Shown here piece after piece: positions 57,613 through 64,000 of a DNA stretch of 64,000 bases. The translations under genes and the position numbers were made by a program. The stretch is from positions 310,001 to 374,000 of the forward strand of contig JARFIW010001488.1 of assembly GCA_036346225.1 (NCBI GenBank). The letters are read 5' to 3'. The stretch is from Platerodrilus igneus (Eukaryota > Arthropoda > Insecta > Coleoptera > Lycidae). The notes beneath the pieces were generated by a model, which did not search any database, was not told where the DNA came from, and was given only the letters and a program-made list of their open reading frames with translations. Numbering within the stretch: position 1 is the stretch's first letter; each line of letters begins with the position of its first letter.

Positions 57613-60590
57613 ATGCATGCTGTGTGGAAGGGAAGGCAGGTGGAGGCAGGTGGGAAGAAGTACTGCTTTGAGAGCTCTGTGGAGAACTGCGGGAAGGCGG
57701 GGAGTGCTCTGGTAGTGGTTTCAAGCAGAAGAATCGTCTTTATCAACGAGCGCAGAGAAAAGATGGCGATCGGCACAAAGAAAATAGTGGCGAGCGGATT
57801 CACCAGCAGAGAGGTCGTGTACGTGGAAGAGGAAGGAAGCGCAGTGAAGTTCGCAGCAGGGCCCCTGGAAACCACGGAGGAGTACAAGCCAAGAGGTGGG
57901 GAGTTTGCGCTCCTTGCCTGCAGGAAGAGGCACTTCCTGCTTGGGCACAGGGTTGGGAAAGAGACGGAGATCGAGCTAGTCAGAAGGGAGGGGATGGCCT
58001 CTGTCTTCAGAATGAAGGTCCCAGGGGTAGTGGAAGCGGCCATCTTCTCAGGGACATCCCTCTTCCTCATGCATGGCGGAAAAGTGGAGTATGTCGCCCT
58101 CAGAAGAAAAGAGGGCAAGCTGGTTGCAGCCGAAACATACCTCTTCAGAGAGAGCGCGCACTCAATCGAGGCGGTGAAGGATACTCCTAGGGGTACTCTT
58201 GTGCTCATGAACAGGCGGCTCGTGCTCTATAGGAAGAGGATCCTTGTCGATCTGGAGAAAAAAATTCCTGGAGACATTATAGCCCTGCAGATAGACAAGC
58301 TATTTGCAGAGGAGGCACAGGCCAACTACATAAGGCCCTTCATAAAGTACAGGAAGAAGGCACTTTCCTTGGTCATGGACTCGCTTTCTCCGAGGAGAAG
58401 GGAAGCAGTGTACAGGAGAGCTTTGCAGGGATGGGATCTGCAGAAGGCTGTGGAAAGAGAGATTGGGAAGATGGGCGGCAGAGAGCTGGTTCTTTCCGCC
58501 GGGCGCATGGAGCAGGCCGTAAAGAGGGCACATAATGTGGAGAAGATCTGGGACAGGGTGTTTGCGAGGGTAGCAGAGAAGTGCAGAGGACACGGGCTCG
58601 AGAGGGAAGCGCTTCTTTTTACGATGCTCTCAGAGAAAACGGATCCACGAAAGATCCCGTATACCCTGGTTCCATACGACAAGAAAGTCCTGGAAAAGTC
58701 AAATGCGCTGGGATACCGCATAATCAGAGAGGATCTCGGCGGAAGTGCCAGATCTGCAAAGAAGCCAGCGCTTTTTCTTGCACAGAAGAATCAGGAACGA
58801 CTTCCCCGGAGGTTCAGGTCCACACACGTGATTGAGGCCTGTAAGGCAGTTCTCTCGGGAAGCACTGTCGGGAACTTTCCCTTCAACGAGTTTGACAGCG
58901 AGAACAGGAGGAAGAAGGCATTTGTGTTTTTCTCGCTTGCCTCTCTAGGAAGGGGAGTGCTTTTTCTCAATAGCAGCGAGCAGGCCACCATCCTGCAAGT
59001 TCCAAGGCTCAAGGTCTATGTGAAAAAGAACAACAGTGTAGTTGCCCTGAGCAGCATCTACGAGGCAGACGAGATATGGCCCTCCTTCCACAATGCAGTT
59101 GCATGCACCCTCTCCATCCCCAACAGGCCTTTTATCTCCACAGCGCATCTGGAGAAGTTCAACACGAAATCCCTCATGTGTCTGGCAGGCGTGATCTTTG
59201 GTGTGGGGGCCAAGGAGCACATAAACGGGAAGGGGCTTTCTCGCTCAGAGAAAACCTCTCTGGCAAAGTCTCTTCTCCTCTCGCTCTGCAGAACACAAGA
59301 CACTCTTTTGATCGCAAGCGCTATCGTGGGAAACTCAATTATTCTCAAGGGCACCGGAGACAGAAAGCTGTCGACCATCATCCGATACAACATCAGCTCG
59401 CGGGAGCCCAGCGAGGTGCTTTTGCAGTGGAGCATTCTCTCCCTAGGCATACTCCACTGCAAAAGCAAGGACGTGTTCGTGCAGCAGCTTCTTCTGGAGG
59501 CCCTGAAGAAGGGGGGGCCCCTCGGACAGACACAGAAGAGCGGGCGGGAGTCAGGGAGGGTCATATACTATGACAAGTACTACAGACTCACATGCGCCTT
59601 CGCCCTTGCCCTTGTGCTTGTGGGAAAAACGCAGGCCTCAAATACATAAGGGTAGGCGACAGGACGTGCGAGCTGGTTATCAACGGGGTGGCGTTCATGG
59701 GGTCTCGCTCAAGGAAAATATGCAGGTTTTTCGAGGAGGGGCTCTACTCTACCCCATACAACCTCTTCTACTCTGCCCTCTTTTCCTCTCTTGTACAGTA
59801 CGAAAATAACTACAACGAGTTCCTTGGAAGGGTGCGGAGGGTTCTGAAAGAAAGAAACTCCGCTGGCAGCGCAAAGGCCCTTTCGCAAGAAAAGCTCTAC
59901 TCGCTTGCAGGAGAGATGTTTTACTACGGCTTGCGGAACATCCCCAGAAAGAAGGTCGCCAAGTCCTTTGTGTCCAAGGCCTTTGCTCTGCTTGAGCCTC
60001 TTGAGGGCATGGAAGACAGCATTCTGTTTGATTACACGCTCCTGGCCCTAGCACTGGCCCTAAATTCCACGGGAGATGGGAGGGTAGCCACAGTGTGCAG
60101 AAGAGTCATGGGAAGGGCACAGAACATTGAGGGGCTCACAGAAATCCATGATTACAGCACTTACACAGGCGAGTACAGGAAGCAGTACGGAATGCGTTAC
60201 GGAAGGGTGATGTTCATGAAGATGTGCATGTCTCTGGTAGCCCCGGGGATGGGGATGTTCAGGCTCAGGCGGAGCAAAAGCAGCTTTGTTTTCCTCATCC
60301 TGAGCTTCTACGTAGACTTCCCGCTCTTTCCAGAAGATCAGGACGGGTTCCAGATGGCCAGACACCTCTATCTCCTGAGCCTCGAGGAGGTAAGCAGGAA
60401 GAAGAGAGGCTCCCCAAGCATGGAGGGCATACGCGCAGAGATGGAAAAGCTTGAGGACGAGGATAAGAAGATCGCTTTCGACACGCTTGCTACGTACTTC
60501 GAGCGGTACAAGTCTGGGACCTTCAAAAAAAACGAGCTCGAGAACCTTGTCTCCGACTTCTACTTCCCCAAAGCTGGGAAAGACAAGTAG
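57613..60590 (+). CDS. APC1: Anaphase-promoting complex subunit APC1, one frameshift
   Basis: Two frames join into about 990 residues. An N-terminal propeller-like half (SALVVVSSRRIVFINERREK, FALLACRKRHFLLGHR) is followed by PC-type helical repeats (LMCLAGVIFGVGAKEHINGK, QWSILSLGILHCKSKDVFVQ, AFALALVLVG). The C-terminal part (RYGRVMFMKMCMSLVAPGMG, LSFYVDFPLFPEDQ, RHLYLLSLEEV) matches the end of APC1. The break is the A5 run 59625-59629, directly after LALVLVGK; one more A continues with NAGLKYIRVGDRTCELVING. APC1 is the scaffold of the mitotic ubiquitin ligase. The start is ATG 57613, just after an A+T-rich block. Confidence 0.88.
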
Positions 60591-60727
60591 CTACATCCGC
60601 CAGAGCGCATATTAGTAGACAGGTTTTGCAGCATAGAAGAGAGCTGGACAGGGCATCACAGCATGCTATAATAAAAGATCTTTAATAACTTTCTGCGCGA
60701 GATACTGAGCTTCGCTTAGGCTAACTG

Positions 60728-63700
60728 CTACAGCCCCAAGGCAGCCTTCAGCTCGGCAAATCTTCTCTGGAAGCCCGCTTGCTTCTTTTCTCTGCAGAAT
60801 TCGATGGCTTCCTCCAGGATGAGCTTCTTTTTGTCGGGAGCTGCATACTCGCTTCCCTTGGCCTTTACCTCGAGCAGACGCAACACAGCAATAACAGAGA
60901 ATCCCAGGGACACCAGGACAGCGCACAGGTTCTCTCCTTCCCTGCTCTCGACCCGCCTGCGCACAAGCACGTCTCCAACAACATCCAGGTCCAGCACAGA
61001 CTCGCTAAATGCCTCGCTTCTGAGCAGAGAAACGGCCTCTTCATATGAGGAGGCGAGGGCGCTCCTCCATAGCTCAGCCAGCACGCTCCTGTCTTCGACC
61101 ACGCCCCTTCCCCCAATCTTCAGGGCAAGCACAGAGAACCCGCACGGAACGCAATACTCAGAGAAAAGCTCCTCGTATGAGAGCAGCTCTGACTCAAGTC
61201 TCCGGAACGCAGCAGAGACGAAGTCAGATAGTGCCCGGCTCATTTCCTTCTTTTCTTCATAGAGCCTGCCCAGGGCTGCGAGCACCTCTGACTGGGCCTG
61301 CGCCATCTCAAGCCTTTCGCGCGCATTTGTCCCAAGCCTTGGGCTGAACAAAGATATCTTCCCCCGAACCTCTTCTCTTCTCCCCTCCGACGCAGCAAGA
61401 TACGCGCTCGCAGAAAGGGCCAGATACTCTATGCGCTTCTTGAGCAGAAGCCTGCTGGACTTCCTTTCTGCGATCTTCAGGAGATAAAGATAGGCTTCCT
61501 TGTACCGCTTGGCCTTGAGGTAGTACTTCCAGATAAGGTCGTACTTCTCGGCATCGTCGGAGGCCTCCTCGAGGCCCTCGAGGTACTCTTCAAGGAAGGG
61601 CGAGTCCAGCTCAAGGAACTCAGAAGGAGGCATGGTTCCTCTGCCCACCCTCCCCACGGCTATGTCGAGCACGCAGACGCAGAAGTCTTCCCTGTCGTCT
61701 GCCAGGGCCTCGCGCAAAATCTCTTTTGTGCAAAGGGCCTGCTCGAGATACTTCATGATTTCTGCTCGCTCCAGGTAGTAGAACCAGTGCCTAACGATCC
61801 CCAGAGCTCCTCTGTAGCTGCCAACTGCGCAGTAGAGGTCTGCCACCTCTGGGACGTTTTTCTCAGAGATTTTTGTGAAGTACCACATGCTCCTCTCAAA
61901 GCACCACTCTCGCTCCTCGGCTGTGGCCGCGGTTCGCCCCTTTTCAACCATCTCCTTCCCCTTGAAGAAAAGCACATCGTTCAGGGCAAAAAACGAGGGA
62001 CATTTTGCGTTCAGGGCAGCTGTCAGCGAATCGATCGAGGAGCTTTTCCTCAGGTGGATGTCCATCAGCACGTGTAGGCTGGCCTCTTTTACATGGCTAT
62101 TCTTCTCGTCGACTAGCGAGCGAAGACTGAGCTCTGAAAGAGCCTCTCCCATGCTTGCCAGCCTTGCCGTTGTTTCCTCAACCACGCTCTCCGCAGAATC
62201 AATGATTATAGACATGTAGGACAAGACCTCTAGAACCTCTGAGAGCATTTCAGCAGACTCGTCCGTGTCCTTTCTCCGGTGCTTTTTCACAAACCTCTTC
62301 AGATTGGACAGCTTCTCTACCGCGCCAGCCACTTCTCCGACAAACTGGGGCGCGTCCTCGCTCTTGGAAATGGCCCGAAGATCCTTGTCCCAGACATAGA
62401 AGAGGAAGTAGCACATGGTGCGCAAAATGCACTGGCTTTGCTCGGCAGGATTCTTCAGGAAAAGGCTTTCCACGGCAAGAGAGTTGTGCCCCATTCCCAC
62501 AGAGTACAGAGCACAGACAAGCGAAGTCTTGAGCCCGGCTCTGTACCGGAAGAACATCAGGTGCTCGGGGTTCACGCTGGCCCGCTGCATAAAGTCCACT
62601 CCGTACATGACTTGGTACGTCTCCACGCGCTCTTTGTATACGAGAACAATTTCACACCCAAAAAGCTGCTCTGCCACGGGGTTGAGCGGAGGCTTTCCAA
62701 CGCAATCGTTTGAGGAGAGCCCTACACAGACAGGCTTTTCGCTCCCAATCAGACACGTCGTGAAGTTCTCTGGGGGAATTGCCGCAGACTCGTCGCTGTT
62801 AGGCGAGATGAGCGTGATGGAAGAGTCGTTTGCGCAGCTCCCAATGATGGCAAGGTTCCCGCCGACCCGATAGCTTCTGTGCTCCTTGCTCTCGTGCACA
62901 ACTGCGTTCCGAGACTTCTTCGCTGCAGGCATACCTCTGATCCCAACAACCTCTCCGCTCCCATTCAGGAAAACCCGCTTCCCGCTTGTAAGAGCCACGC
63001 ACGCCTCGTATCCGCCGCCCACGCTTTCAAAGAGCCTTGTTTCCTTCTCATCCATGCGCTCTCCCACCCCCGACACATCCACGTCGCGGATCTTCATAAG
63101 GCTCTTTTCGAGAGCTCATAGCAGGAGAGGGTTCCGTCCGCGTACAGGGCAAGCATGCCTGCGCGCGTGGAGCAGAGAGATCTCACTGCGCTGCGTCGGC
63201 CCATCGAGTAGACAATGGGAGCGAGATACGCCATAAAACTCGACGTAAGAGACTCGACCCTCACCCGCTTGCTGAACCACCCCCTCTCCGTCGTAGCTGA
63301 ACTCGTACACATCTCCGTCTATTCCCCCCATCAGCACTCTTCCGTCGCGCTCGAGAACACACTTCATCTCCACAGGGAGAGCCGCCACCAGCCCTGCAGG
63401 GATAAGAGAGAAGGGGTTCTTTGAAAGACAGAGCAGCCTCACCTCGCTCTCGCTTAGGACAACAAGGCACCTGTATATTTCTTCCCTGAACACGCCTGCC
63501 TTGGGGGTTATTGGCTTCACTTCAACTATTTCTGATCCGTGGGTGCTCATCTCCTCGATGTAGGAGGTGGAGTAGTTCCAGAAAATAATCCGCTCCCTGC
63601 TGGAGGCCCAGACCATGTTTAGCCCGTCAACAACACCTACGCGCCCGCCAGAAAGAATGAGATCATAGATATCGTGCGGAAACGAGGACACGTCCCTCCG

Positions 63701-63826
63701 GAACATGACTGGGTCAAAGGTGTAGTTGTCAGAAGCAAACTCCGGGAACGCGCACCGAGACTTAGACAGCCCGTTCCCCGCCTCAACCAGAGCCTCGCAC
63801 AGCTCCTCGTACTTCTTTGTACGCAT
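60728..63826 (-). CDS. Nup155/Nup170-like nucleoporin, two frameshifts
   Basis: About 1030 residues over three frames. The N-terminal propeller has the family stretch GVVDGLNMVWASSRERIIFW, VKPITPKAGVFREEIYRCLV and, in a second frame, RGWFSKRVRVESLTSSFMAY followed by MLALYADGTLSCYELSKR. The rest is an alpha-solenoid of about 790 residues (YLKAKRYKEAYLYLLKIAER). The order propeller-GWFSKR-solenoid matches Nup155/Nup170, an inner-ring scaffold of the nuclear pore. Breaks are at the C5 run 63280-63284 and near 63105. The length is shorter than the yeast protein (about 1500). The start ATG at 63826 is divergent from the kinase gene. Confidence 0.85.
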
Positions 63827-63868
63827 CGGATAAAATAAAAAAGGGCACTAAAAAAGAGGCAAGCAAGT

Positions 63869-64000
63869 ATGGACAGCCACCAAAAGTACACACTACTGAG
63901 GAATATAGGAGACGGGGTCTACTCGTCTGTGTTTTCTGCAAGAACCTGCAATGGAGACATGGTTGCCATAAAAATGGTTTCTCGGGGGGCTTTCAGAAAG
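63869..64000 (+). CDS. Protein kinase, N-terminal fragment at the window edge
   Basis: The frame starts at ATG 63869 and runs off the window after 44 codons. The glycine-rich loop is LLRNIGDGVYSSVFSAR and the beta-3 Lys is in VAIKMV. The pattern GDGxYSSV with VAIK resembles MAK/RCK/Ime2-type and other CMGC kinases, but too little is visible to assign a subfamily. The gene is divergent from the Nup155-like gene, with 42 bases between start codons, including an A+T-rich stretch. Confidence 0.8.
   Translation, partial: MDSHQKYTLLRNIGDGVYSSVFSARTCNGDMVAIKMVSRGAFRK

Noticed and set aside
2456..63826. Programmed ribosomal frameshifting as a general explanation for the split genes
   Set aside because: Shifts occur in both directions at different kinds of runs, often several per gene, and without a shared slippery site and downstream structure. 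Base errors explain them more simply.
1..64000. CRISPR arrays, insertion sequences, rRNA genes, integrated viral genes
   Set aside because: No regularly spaced short repeats, transposase or integrase motifs, or rRNA signatures were seen; gene content and composition are uniform across the window.

Overview
The window looks like nuclear DNA of a very compact, fungus-related intracellular eukaryote. It is most likely a microsporidian or a close relative such as a metchnikovellid or rozellid, but I cannot name the genus. About 49 protein genes lie in 64 kb on both strands. Most are separated by 20-100 bases, some overlap, and no spliceosomal intron was evident. G+C looks close to half by eye. 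Products are eukaryotic (eIF2A, eIF2-alpha, eS6, eS17, CBF5, PCNA, MUS81, NOG1, RIO1, listerin, APC1, Nup155) and often shorter than their yeast counterparts. Fungal features are a CHS7-type chitin synthase chaperone, a Tps2-type trehalose protein and a fungal-type adenylyl cyclase (LRR, PP2C-like and cyclase domains). An ISU1-type Fe-S scaffold fits a mitosome or mitochondrion.

Layout. 1-9.96 kb: end of eIF2A, PP1, ISU1, adenylyl cyclase, an anchored GNAT, a PP2A-like phosphatase, an unknown basic protein and an ethanolamine/choline phosphotransferase. 9.97-10.37 kb: a stretch without a recognisable gene. 10.4-20.7 kb: eIF2-alpha, MTQ2, SF3B1, CHS7, a polytopic membrane protein, a HECT ligase and GlnRS. 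20.8-33.0 kb: eS17, a zinc-finger protein, eS6, glucose-6-phosphate isomerase, a WNK-like pseudokinase, RanGAP, an RRM-like protein, MUS81, a RhoGAP and BUD20. 33.1-46.0 kb: DNA polymerase alpha, a propeller/solenoid protein, NOG1, SRP-receptor beta, an ARF-like GTPase, an RFX factor, SWD2, CBF5 and PCNA. 46.1-64 kb: a POT1-like telomere protein, TPS2, RPC17, RIO1, TyrRS, listerin, DIB1, APC1, Nup155/170 and the start of a protein kinase.

The genes are mostly housekeeping: translation and ribosome biogenesis, replication and telomeres, cell cycle, nuclear transport, signalling, and sugar or wall metabolism. They are packed without obvious functional operons. Starts usually follow an A+T-rich block. 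In many genes the stop codon lies inside, or one base from, an AATAAA polyadenylation signal.

A dominant technical feature is that about 18 genes are interrupted by one-base frameshifts, mainly in homopolymer runs. Several are essential (DNA polymerase alpha, TyrRS, GlnRS, APC1, Nup155). Assembly or sequencing indels are therefore more likely than mass pseudogenisation. These genes are annotated over their full inferred span, with approximate break points. The least ordinary items are the WNK-like pseudokinase with two SAM-like repeats, the Thr in place of the regulatory Ser51 of eIF2-alpha, the POT1-like protein, a 19-bp perfect inverted repeat in a divergent intergenic region, and the stop codons nested in poly(A) signals.
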